A model generated the notes under the pieces. That model worked only from the letters and a program-made list of their open reading frames with translations, ran no database searches and was not told the DNA's origin. A stretch of DNA of 64,000 bases from DATAXI01 sp963756185 (GTDB lineage: Bacteria > Verrucomicrobiota > Verrucomicrobiia > Chthoniobacterales > Chthoniobacteraceae), in the NCBI GenBank assembly GCA_963756185.1, contig CAVWMS010000003.1, positions 310,001 through 374,000 on the forward strand, read 5' to 3'. The position numbers were made by a program, and so were the translations under genes. Positions 58,901 through 64,000 of the stretch are shown here, piece after piece; position 1 is the stretch's first letter, and each line of letters starts with the position of its first letter.

Positions 58901-61702
58901 ACTTCCTCCGGAACCACAGACGTCACCATCACTGCTTCCAACGTGGTCGGCACGGGCACAGCCACTCTGGTTATCACCATGATACAGCTTCCCCCCGTCA
59001 TCACCAGTTCATTGAGCGCGACGGGCACGACCGGCCAGCCTTTCAGTTACCAGATCACCGCATCCAATTATCCCACCGCTTTCGCGGCAACCAATCTGCC
59101 GGGCGGCCTCACTGTCAGCAACTCCACCGGAATCATCAGCGGCACTCCTACTTCCACGGGCGCCACCGGCGTCACCATCAGCGCATCCAATACCGGCGGC
59201 ACCGGCAGCGCAACCCTGTCGCTGACGGTCGTGGCCCAGCCCGGTGTTCCGGTCATCGGCATACCTTTGACTGTCCTCCACACCTTTTCAGGCATTAATG
59301 GCGACGGCTTCAACCCGGTGCCCAGACCAAGACTGATCCAGGCCAGCGACAGTAACTTCTACGGCACAACCGGTAAGGGCGGCGTAAATGGCATCGGTTC
59401 GATCTTCAGGATGACCTTGAGCGGCTCCCTGACCACCATCTACTCCTTTAGTGGCAGTGACGGGAATCAGCCGCAAGCGGAGCTGGTCCAGGCAGACGAC
59501 GGCTATCTCTATGGCACTACCACCACCGGCGGCAGCAACAACGATGGCACCATCTTCAAGGTTACAACCAGCGGTTCGTTGACCACAGTCCACAACTTCA
59601 CTGGCGGTGATGGGTCGACCGTCATAGCGGGATTGACGACCGGCACCGATGGCAACCTCTATGGCGCAACGGCAAACGGCGGCTCCCATAGCGATGGTGA
59701 GATATTCAAATTGACCACCTCTGGGTCATTTACCGGCCTCTACGGCCTCAGCGGCACCAACGGCTATTGGGACGTTTCGGAAATGATCCAGGGCAGCGAT
59801 GGCAATCTCTACGGCACAACCCAAAACGGCGGCAACGATGGCGACGGAGTTCTATTCAAGATAACAACCGGCGGAAGCTTCACTTTGTTGCATTCCTTCA
59901 CAGGCAGTGACGGCAACGAACCACAAACGGGCATGATTCAAGGCACCGACGGAAATCTCTATGGCACCACGAATGGAGCCTCCGGCTACGGCACTTTGTT
60001 CAAGATCACGACCAGCGGCACGTTGACACAGTTGCACGCCTTTACCGGCCCGGATGGCGGCTCGCCTGAGGCGCCGTTGTACCAGGGTGCCGACAGCAAC
60101 CTTTATGGTACTACGTCGGCAGACGGCGCCAGCGGCGACGGCACCATTTTCGACACCGCCACCAACGGGTCGTTTACGACAATTTATAACTTCAACGGCA
60201 CCGATGGAAATATTTCGAAATGCGGTTTGATGCTGGCCAGCGATGGTAACTTCTACAGCACGACTTTCCAGGCGGGATCTTATGGCGCCGGCACGGTATA
60301 CCGCACTTCTCCCTATCTCGTCGGGTATGTAGGCAGCGGGGTCAGCTACCAGATCACGGCAACCGATTCGCCCTCCAGCTACGGGGCCACCGGCCTGCCC
60401 TCGGGGCTCAGCGTCAACAGCAGCACCGGCCTCATCACCGGCACGCCCACTGTCACCGGCTCGTTCAACTCCACCATCAGCGCCGGCACCTCCACCGGTA
60501 CCGGAAGCGCCACACTCGAAGTCTTTGTGCTTCCCGCCGAACCGGTAATTGACGGCGCCTTAAGCCAGTCCGGATTCCAGGGATCGCCATTCAGTTATCA
60601 GATAACGGCCACTAACTTCCCCGTCAGCTACGGGGCTCTAAACCTTCCGCCTGGCTTGAGCATTAACCCCGGCACCGGCGTCATTAGCGGCACGCCCACA
60701 CTCTCCGGGTCATTCACCACCAATATCGGCGCAACCGACGCCAGCGGCGGCGCCGGCTATGCCACGCTTTCCATTTATTTCGGCGCGCAGTCGGCCCCCG
60801 TTATCACCAGCACCACCCAGGCCACCGGCACCACGGGAACCCAATTCGATTACCAAATCACCGCCACCAACAACCCGGTGGGATTCGGCGCCATTGGCCT
60901 GCCCACCGGATTGAGCGTCAACTCCTCCACCGGGCTCATCAGCGGTACGTTCACCTCTTCGGGCACCGACGCCGTCGTCATCACCGCCGACAATGCTTAC
61001 GGCACCGGTTATTCCTATGTTGTCATCACATCGGTGCTGGGCCCGCCCGTCATCACCAGCGCCCCCGCCGCCACCGGCACCGCCGGCCAGCCCTTTGGCT
61101 ACCAGATCACCGCCATCGGCAACGCCTCCAGTTACACCGCCACAGGTTTGCCTCCCGGCCTCAGCATCGATCCCCTGGCAGGCGCCATCGGCGGCACACC
61201 AACCCTCGGCGGTACTTTTGCCGCTACCATCACCGCCATCAACACCAGCGGCACCGGCGCCGCCCCGCTGTCGATTACCATCATGGCCAGCTTCGGCGGC
61301 TGGCAGAACCAATGGTTCACGCCCACCCAGATGGCCGATCCCTCCATTGCCGGCGACACCGCCGACCCCGCCGGCGACGGCATCCCGAATCTTATCAAAT
61401 ACGCCCTCGGCCTCGATCCATGGACCGACGGCAGCCAGGGCTTGCCCGCCTGCGGCATGGTAACCATTGGCAACTTCAACTATCTCACTTTGACTTACAC
61501 CCAACAGATATTCGGAAACGACCTCAACTACCTCCCCGAGGTCTCCGTCGATTTGCAAAACTGGTACTCCGGCCCCACCTACATCGTCCCGGTCACCATC
61601 ACCCCCAATCCCGACGGCGTCACCGAAACAGTAACCGTCCGCTACCTCACCCCCATGGGCTCGACCCCCGCCTTCATGCACCTGAAGGTCACCGGCCCGT
61701 AG
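52832..61702 (+). CDS. Giant secreted sedolisin peptidase with 17 He_PIG domains and three GloVer propellers
   Basis: The frame is open from 52775; the first ATG is 52832 (2956 residues). Residues 1-340 are the S53 catalytic domain: G-G-E-I-E-V-S-L-D-I-E with the Glu/Asp pair, A-S-G-D-S-D and G-G-T-S-C-A-A-P-L-W-A-G-F with the Ser nucleophile. Then come three He_PIG Ig-like domains and three blocks that each hold seven GloVer units (D-G-N-L-Y-G-T-T ... G-T-I-F-K). The blocks are separated by five, five and finally four He_PIG domains. The end (F-G-G-W-Q-N-Q-W-F-T ... D-P-A-G-D-G-I-P-N-L-I-K-Y-A-L-G-L-D-P) is a C-terminal module typical of verrucomicrobial exported proteins. Substrate and surface attachment are unknown; without its propeptide in frame the peptidase may not fold. 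Confidence 0.9.
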   Translation: MGNDFRTAYAPGVALTGSGQTVGLVQFDGYTTSDITYYESLAGRPNVTLTNVLLDGFSGQPTGDGGEIEVSLDIEMVISIAPGISNIMVYEAGPYGNWHDVLNRIADDDLAKQISCSWYIPSGPEDPTADLIFQQMAAQGQTFYAASGDSDAYTGLIPFPGDTPYITEVGGVTLTTSGAGGPWQSETVWNWDDGVGSGGGISTQYSIPSYQQGISMTANLGSTTMRNTPDVALTADQVYVRADGVNYDVGGTSCAAPLWAGFTSLVNQEAAINYMPTIGFLNPTIYALCSGTGYSVAMHDTTAGNNFSPGSPSRFPAEPGYDLCTGWGTPTGNGLIYALAGPPAPVITTGTLLPNAAVGVAYSGTVTATAGVLPYTWSVSSGSLPAGLSLSNTTGVISGTPTASGTSTFGLEVSGSNGASSTGTFSMIVYPEGTPLITTPSPLPYGVIGLNYSETFSAAGGATPYTWAVTAGNLPSGLNLSSAGLLSGTPTASGTFGFNIQVSGTDGLASSSAFVMLVPPPPVITSAPSVTGTSGFPFTYQITASNNPSSFGATNLPSGLSVSSSTGLISGTVTAVGSTNVTIAASSAYGTGTAVLSINILPTPPPVIGIPLTVLHTFTGLNGDGFNPVPRPRLIQASDGNFYGTTDKGGLNGAGAIFKMTLSGSLTTIYSFSGSDGAQPQAELVQADDGYLYGTTTGGGSSGDGTIFKITTSGSLTTVHNFSGNDGSEVIAGLTAASDGNLYGVTAAGGTNGGDGEIFKISTSGSFTGLYSIGGTNGYWDVSEMIEGSDGNLYGTTQNGGGDNDGVLFKVSTSGSFQMLYSFSGTDGNEPETGMIQGADGNLYGTTNGGSGYGTLFKITTGGSLTTIHNFTGPDGNWPEAPLYQGADGNLYGTTATDGTIGYGTIFEATTSGSLTTIYNFNGTDGNISKCGLMLASDGNFYSTTFQGGPYGAGTVYRTSPYLVGYVGSGVSYQITATDYPSGYGATGLPSGLSVNPGTGLVTGTPTVTGSFIAALSAVNTGGTANASLEIFILPASPVITSAVTASGSMGATFSYQIQASGNPVSFAALALPPGLSVNPSTGFITGTPSLPGTFNSYVSAANASGVGNAPLTISVAGPPPPVITSGSTAAGATGQPFTYQIIASGNPISYAASSLPAGLSINASTGLISGTPSAAGTTSLIISASTLYETGTAPLTITVALGAPVITSPLSVSGTVNQSFDYQITAFSSPTGYTATGLPTGLSVNDATGLISGTATSSGTTDVTITASNTAGTGTATLVITMIQLPPVITSSLSATGTTGQPFTYQITASNNPTSFAATNLPAGLSVSNPTGLISGTPTSTGTTSVTVSASNAGGAGSASLTLAVVAQPGVPVIGIPLTVLHTFSGINGDGFNPVPRPRLIQASDGNFYGTTGKGGLYGQGSIFMMTLSGSLTTIHSFSGSDGNQPQAELVQADDGYLYGTTTGGGSDGAGTIFKVTTSGSLTTVHNFTGGDGSTVIAGLTTGTDGNLYGVTATGGVNGDGEIFQLTTSGSFTGLYALGGTNGYWDVPEMIQGSDGNLYGTTQNGGSNGDGVLFKVSTSGSFAMLYSFSGTDGNEPETGMIQGTDGNLYGTTNGASGYGTLFRITTSGTLTTIYNFSGPDGSSPEAPLYQGADGNLYGTTSADGANGDGTIFRTTTVGSLTTIYNFNGTDGNISKCGLMLASDGNFYSTTFQAGSYGAGTVYKTSPYLVGYVGSGVSYQIAANNSPTTYAATGLPSGLSVSSSSTGLITGTPTVTGSFNATISAGNTTGTGSAALEVFVLPAKPVINSALTASGTLGDLFSYQIEATNSPASFAAVGLPPGLTINPGTGVITGTPTATGSFNTGISATDASGGAGYATLAITLSSTPPVITSGSTAMGATGQPFTYQIAATNDPTSYAAGSLPAGLSVNASTGLISGTPSAAGTTSLTISASNLYGTGTAALTITVALDAPVITSPLSVSGTANQPFDYQITAFGSPTSYMATGLPAGLSVNNATGLISGTATSSGTTDVTITASNVVGTGTATLVITMIQLPPVITSSLSATGTTGQPFSYQITASNYPTAFAATNLPGGLTVSNSTGIISGTPTSTGATGVTISASNTGGTGSATLSLTVVAQPGVPVIGIPLTVLHTFSGINGDGFNPVPRPRLIQASDSNFYGTTGKGGVNGIGSIFRMTLSGSLTTIYSFSGSDGNQPQAELVQADDGYLYGTTTTGGSNNDGTIFKVTTSGSLTTVHNFTGGDGSTVIAGLTTGTDGNLYGATANGGSHSDGEIFKLTTSGSFTGLYGLSGTNGYWDVSEMIQGSDGNLYGTTQNGGNDGDGVLFKITTGGSFTLLHSFTGSDGNEPQTGMIQGTDGNLYGTTNGASGYGTLFKITTSGTLTQLHAFTGPDGGSPEAPLYQGADSNLYGTTSADGASGDGTIFDTATNGSFTTIYNFNGTDGNISKCGLMLASDGNFYSTTFQAGSYGAGTVYRTSPYLVGYVGSGVSYQITATDSPSSYGATGLPSGLSVNSSTGLITGTPTVTGSFNSTISAGTSTGTGSATLEVFVLPAEPVIDGALSQSGFQGSPFSYQITATNFPVSYGALNLPPGLSINPGTGVISGTPTLSGSFTTNIGATDASGGAGYATLSIYFGAQSAPVITSTTQATGTTGTQFDYQITATNNPVGFGAIGLPTGLSVNSSTGLISGTFTSSGTDAVVITADNAYGTGYSYVVITSVLGPPVITSAPAATGTAGQPFGYQITAIGNASSYTATGLPPGLSIDPLAGAIGGTPTLGGTFAATITAINTSGTGAAPLSITIMASFGGWQNQWFTPTQMADPSIAGDTADPAGDGIPNLIKYALGLDPWTDGSQGLPACGMVTIGNFNYLTLTYTQQIFGNDLNYLPEVSVDLQNWYSGPTYIVPVTITPNPDGVTETVTVRYLTPMGSTPAFMHLKVTGP
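54650..56950 (+). repeat. 2301-bp internal repeat, unit 1 (propeller + five He_PIG)
   Basis: It begins GTCATCGGCATCCCGCTGAC. The same point recurs at 56951 and 59252, i.e. at exactly 2301 bp (767 codons). It holds seven GloVer units (to about 55700) and five He_PIG domains. Confidence 0.88.
56951..59251 (+). repeat. 2301-bp internal repeat, unit 2
   Basis: Same order and length as unit 1 with scattered, mostly silent differences. It has a seven-unit GloVer block followed by five He_PIG domains. Confidence 0.88.
59252..61290 (+). repeat. Internal repeat, unit 3 (incomplete)
   Basis: It starts at the same point with a seven-unit GloVer block (to about 60300), but its He_PIG part has four domains, the last ones diverged, and then the C-terminal module. 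Confidence 0.82.
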
Positions 61703-61783
61703 CCCCGCACCGCCAAACCGGAACCGCCACCCAAGGCCGGGAACGTCGTTGCGTTTAAGGAGACCACCGCGTAAGCTCGCTTT

Positions 61784-62062
61784 ATGAGCCTTGCCGAAGT
61801 CGAAGCCGCCGCCGATTCCCTTTCTCCCTCCGAGAAGGAGGAGCTGCTGCGCTATCTTGCAATCCGATTGCGAAAGGAACGTTCGCAACCGGCTCCGCGC
61901 ATTTATACAGATGAGGAACCGGCCGCGATACTCGATGAGGATACGCGCGTCCACTCTTTGCCGCGCGTTGATCGTCTCGCCAGGCTCCGGAAGCTATTCC
62001 CGCATGGTCCTGTGAAAGGGGATGCGCAAGCCGTAATCGATTACGACAGGGGCCTCAGTTGA
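61784..62062 (+). CDS. Antitoxin-like protein upstream of a PIN toxin
   Basis: The 92-residue protein begins with a helical bundle (L-A-E-V-E-A-A-A-D-S-L-S-P-S-E-K-E-E-L-L-R-Y-L), as in small verrucomicrobial/cyanobacterial antitoxins. An acidic linker (D-E-E-P-A-A-I-L-D-E-D) and a basic C-terminal segment follow. Its stop overlaps the TTG start of the PIN gene (TTGA). No classical AbrB, RHH or Phd fold is evident, so the family is unassigned. Confidence 0.7.
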   Translation: MSLAEVEAAADSLSPSEKEELLRYLAIRLRKERSQPAPRIYTDEEPAAILDEDTRVHSLPRVDRLARLRKLFPHGPVKGDAQAVIDYDRGLS

Positions 62063-62544
62063 GCGTCTATATCGACACCGCGATCCTCGTAAAAAGCTAC
62101 ATTCTGGAGGCGAATTCCCAGGAAGCAGTTACAATCATTGAAGCGGCTGGCGACCCCCTGCTTTTCTCCCACATTCACGAAATCGAAATTCCCAATGCTA
62201 TTCGTTTGAAGCGATTCCGGGGCGAAATCACCGAAGCGGAAGAGGCGGAAGCGATACGCATCCTCCGTGCCGATATTGAAGCGGGCCGTCTGCTGCGGCC
62301 CGCCTACGACCTCGACGCAGTCTATACCCTTGCCGGGCGGCTTTCCGCGCAGCACTCAGGGACTGTCGGCAGCCGCAGCCTCGATCTCTTGCACGTTGCG
62401 ACGGCGCTGCAATGTGGATGCAACGCTCTCGCGTCTTTCGACGAAAGGCAGAGGAAGGTTGCAATTCTTGCCGGGGCTCGATGCACTGCCGCAATCGACC
62501 TCCGAAATCGCAACCGGCCATCCCTAACTATCGGGCGGGGCTGA
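62059..62544 (+). CDS. PIN-domain toxin (VapC-like)
   Basis: The 161-residue PIN domain has Y-I-D-T-A-I-L-V-K (first Asp), H-E-I-E-I-P-N-A with the Glu, and S-R-S-L-D-L-L-H-V-A-T-A with the third acidic residue. It should act as a ribonuclease. It starts at TTG, overlapping the antitoxin stop. It is only distantly similar to the PIN toxin beside mutL, so the two pairs were acquired separately. Confidence 0.85.
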   Translation: MSVYIDTAILVKSYILEANSQEAVTIIEAAGDPLLFSHIHEIEIPNAIRLKRFRGEITEAEEAEAIRILRADIEAGRLLRPAYDLDAVYTLAGRLSAQHSGTVGSRSLDLLHVATALQCGCNALASFDERQRKVAILAGARCTAAIDLRNRNRPSLTIGRG

Positions 62545-62589
62545 AAGGCCTCCCTGGGGCCATCGGACAAGCCCTATCAAAGCACCATT

Positions 62590-62874
62590 CTAACTGACCC
62601 ATCGTTCCGAATTCGGGTATTTCCGCCAGAGCCAAACCCGCCACGACCAATACTCATGCCAGGTTTTACACCCGGCCATTGGGAGTTCATGCCGTGCCTC
62701 CGCGGCAACATTCAAGTCAATCGACTCCTGAATCGCCCACTCCTCGGTTCGCTTCCCACCGGGATCGAGAAACCAGTGTGTACCCGAGCCATCCGCCACA
62801 ACCGTGCAAGCTCCAAGCAATGGAACAAGCACCAGGAGCGCCGATATCCTGACTGAAGTACGTTTCAGCTTCAT
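62590..62874 (-). CDS. Small lipoprotein
   Basis: The 94-residue protein starts at ATG 62874 with a signal peptide and lipobox (L-V-L-V-P-L-L-G-A-C). The mature part is rich in Trp (T-H-W-F-L-D-P-G-G-K-R-T, W-H-E-Y-W-S-W-R-V-W-L-W-R-K-Y). No family is recognised. It is convergent with the PIN toxin gene. Confidence 0.65.
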   Translation of the reverse strand: MKLKRTSVRISALLVLVPLLGACTVVADGSGTHWFLDPGGKRTEEWAIQESIDLNVAAEARHELPMAGCKTWHEYWSWRVWLWRKYPNSERWVS

Positions 62875-63039
62875 AAGAACGCCGCTCCATGAGGCGGTAT
62901 TGAATCCTCGGTGACGCCTCTGGCACATGTTCAGCACACTGTCGCCAAACAGACGCTCGCAGCAACACCAAACCCCGGCGCTCTGTTACAGCACTGCGGC
63001 GAGAAGCGCGTCTTCATTCCGGGTCCAGGGATTCATCCC

Positions 63040-63089
63040 TGGTGGGTTGGGAGGGACTCGAACCCTCAACCAACGCCTTAAAAGGGCAC
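63040..63089 (-). tRNA. 3' fragment of tRNA-Lys(UUU), probable attachment site
   Basis: Read on the minus strand, the stretch gives a 5-bp anticodon stem with loop CTTTTAA (anticodon TTT), a variable region, and a T arm GAGGG-TTCGAGT-CCCTC. The 3' acceptor strand CCAACCC, the discriminator A and CCA follow. The 5' acceptor strand and D arm are absent upstream, so this is not a whole gene. The fragment starts where the neighbouring tyrosine recombinase would cross over; such displaced 3' tRNA halves mark integrated elements. The intact gene should be at the other end of the element. Confidence 0.75.
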
Positions 63090-63127
63090 GGTTTTACGAT
63101 AGAAGCACCTTGTCACTTGGCAAATAC

Positions 63128-63156
63128 TTGACAAATAGCGCGTCTTTTCGTATTGT
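63128..63156 (+). promoter_or_regulatory. Sigma-70-like promoter of the integrase
   Basis: TTGACA (63128-63133), a 17-bp spacer and TATTGT (63151-63156). The ATG follows at 63166, leaving a leader of only a few bases. Confidence 0.65.
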
Positions 63157-63165
63157 TGCGCCACT

Positions 63166-64000
63166 ATGCGTAAGACTTCGCTCTCTCTCAAGAAAACCCG
63201 CGTCAATGGCGCGCTCTTCTGGCAGGTCACTCTTCCGAAACTCGGCGGCGGGCGCGAGCGGCGCACGTTCAAGGAGCGCGCGGAAGCACAGACCTACTTG
63301 GAACTGTCAAAGGTGCAGGTGCAGAATTTCGGCAACGCGGCCTTGTCGATACCGGACGCTCTGCGCGTCGAGGCGGTAGAATGCAGCCAGCGATTGCGCG
63401 AGTTCAATAAGACCTTGCGGGATGCCACGGACTTCTACATTCAGCACCTTCGAGCGGTAGAAAAATCCGTCTCCGTAGCCGATGCGATGAATGAGCTTGT
63501 CAAGGCGCGGAAGGCATCGGGCCGGAGTAAGCGGTACTGCAAGGATTTGGAACTCAGGCTAAAGCGTTTCCAGCAGGGGTTCCCATCGGCCACCGTCGCC
63601 ACCATTACGGCCCGGGAAATTGACGGATGGCTTGCAGGACTCGCGCTTGCTCCCGGCACCCGAAACACCTTCCGGCGCGACATTCGGACGCTGTTTTCGT
63701 TCTGTGAGAAGCGGGGCTATTGCAAGACGAATGAGGCGAAGAACACCGAGCGGGCAACGGACGTTGACAAGCCCGTAAGCATTCTCACCCCCATTCAGGC
63801 TTCCAATCTCCTGAACGCCTGCGGGGATGACATCCTGCCCTACGTTGCCATCTCCCTCTTTGCCGGGCTGCGGGCGGCAGAGTTGCAGAAACTCGATTGG
63901 GCAGAGATTGACCTCACCGGCAGGCATATCGAAGTGACTGCGCAAAAGTCCAAGACGCAACGGCGGCGGCTGGTTCCCATCTCGGACAACTTGCGGGCGT
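63166..64000 (+). CDS. int: Tyrosine recombinase / phage-type integrase (3' end outside window)
   Basis: The frame is open from ATG 63166 to the edge (278 residues visible). Residues 1-60 look like an arm-binding domain (R-V-N-G-A-L-F-W-Q-V-T-L-P-K-L-G-G-G). Residues 95-190 form the SAM-like core-binding domain, and the catalytic domain begins near residue 205. The first catalytic Arg is in S-L-F-A-G-L-R-A-A-E-L (Arg236), and K-S-K-T-Q-R-R-R-L-V-P-I holds the catalytic Lys region. The box H-x-x-R and the Tyr lie beyond the window. Its place next to a tRNA-Lys 3' fragment fits an element integrated at that tRNA. Confidence 0.88.
   Translation, partial: MRKTSLSLKKTRVNGALFWQVTLPKLGGGRERRTFKERAEAQTYLELSKVQVQNFGNAALSIPDALRVEAVECSQRLREFNKTLRDATDFYIQHLRAVEKSVSVADAMNELVKARKASGRSKRYCKDLELRLKRFQQGFPSATVATITAREIDGWLAGLALAPGTRNTFRRDIRTLFSFCEKRGYCKTNEAKNTERATDVDKPVSILTPIQASNLLNACGDDILPYVAISLFAGLRAAELQKLDWAEIDLTGRHIEVTAQKSKTQRRRLVPISDNLRA

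Noticed and set aside
63040..63089. Complete tRNA gene
   Set aside because: The acceptor 5' strand and D arm are missing upstream of the anticodon arm; only the 3' part can fold.

Overview
The window looks like a chromosomal segment from a member of the Verrucomicrobia, probably a soil or freshwater lineage. The evidence is GC-rich coding DNA with strong third-position G/C, few clear Shine-Dalgarno sites, an LL-diaminopimelate aminotransferase, a giant secreted protein built from Gloeobacter/Verrucomicrobia-type (GloVer) propeller repeats plus putative Ig (He_PIG) domains, and many families of short hairpin or heptamer intergenic repeats. This taxonomic call is inference; no rRNA gene is present.

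Layout. 1-2460: 3' part of a huge glycine-rich repeat protein. 2.6-15.7 kb: a transglutaminase-like protein on the minus strand, then a plus-strand run of TPR protein, alpha-2-macroglobulin, PBP1C, DprA, NAD-dependent epimerase and aldo/keto reductase. The macroglobulin and PBP1C form the classic periplasmic pair that traps proteases and repairs peptidoglycan. 15.7-18.1 kb: RpiB, a cysteine synthase broken by four single-base indels, a pterin dehydratase and a tiny membrane protein. 18.3-22.1 kb: three tandem paralogous membrane-anchored proteins of unknown function.

22.25-30.58 kb is an accessory region bracketed by two nearly identical directly repeated hairpin elements of about 72 bp. It holds an orf61/orf207 pair, a TIR-like protein, a GYF-domain protein with a polyvalent-kinase-like protein, and a complete 3387-bp IS1-family transporter IS with 18-bp terminal inverted repeats and an 8-bp target duplication. 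The IS carries an XRE-ImmA/IrrE gene and three other passengers.

30.6-41.8 kb is housekeeping: DD-carboxypeptidase, BioF, a PQQ-type sugar dehydrogenase, QueE and QueD (queuosine), two glycosyltransferases, an unknown membrane protein, an A-type Fe-S carrier, and MutL with two repeat copies inserted in its linker. 41.8-47.4 kb is a second accessory region. It starts with a Phd/VapC cassette flanked by a second diverged copy of the mutL 3' end, followed by an Mrr-like nuclease, a TIR protein of the Cap12/PF10137 type, two MtlR-family paralogues with an R-N-x-F-A-H motif, and an ORF6N-domain remnant. 47.5-52 kb is core: DapL, superoxide dismutase, a FemAB/GNAT-like protein and small envelope proteins.

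52.1-61.7 kb encodes a sedolisin (S53) peptidase, frameshifted at the propeptide/catalytic junction, followed by three GloVer blocks. The blocks recur at exactly 2301 bp and each has seven units, as expected for three seven-bladed propellers. After that come a second PIN toxin-antitoxin pair, a lipoprotein, a 3' fragment of tRNA-Lys(UUU) that looks like an attachment site, and a tyrosine recombinase cut by the right edge. An integrative element therefore starts at about 63.04 kb and runs out of the window.

The best candidates for undescribed biology are the mutL-tail vapBC cassette, the passenger-carrying IS1-family element, the three divergent TIR-like proteins that share an E-[LT]-G-x-F-x-G signature, and the repeat elements translated inside MutL.
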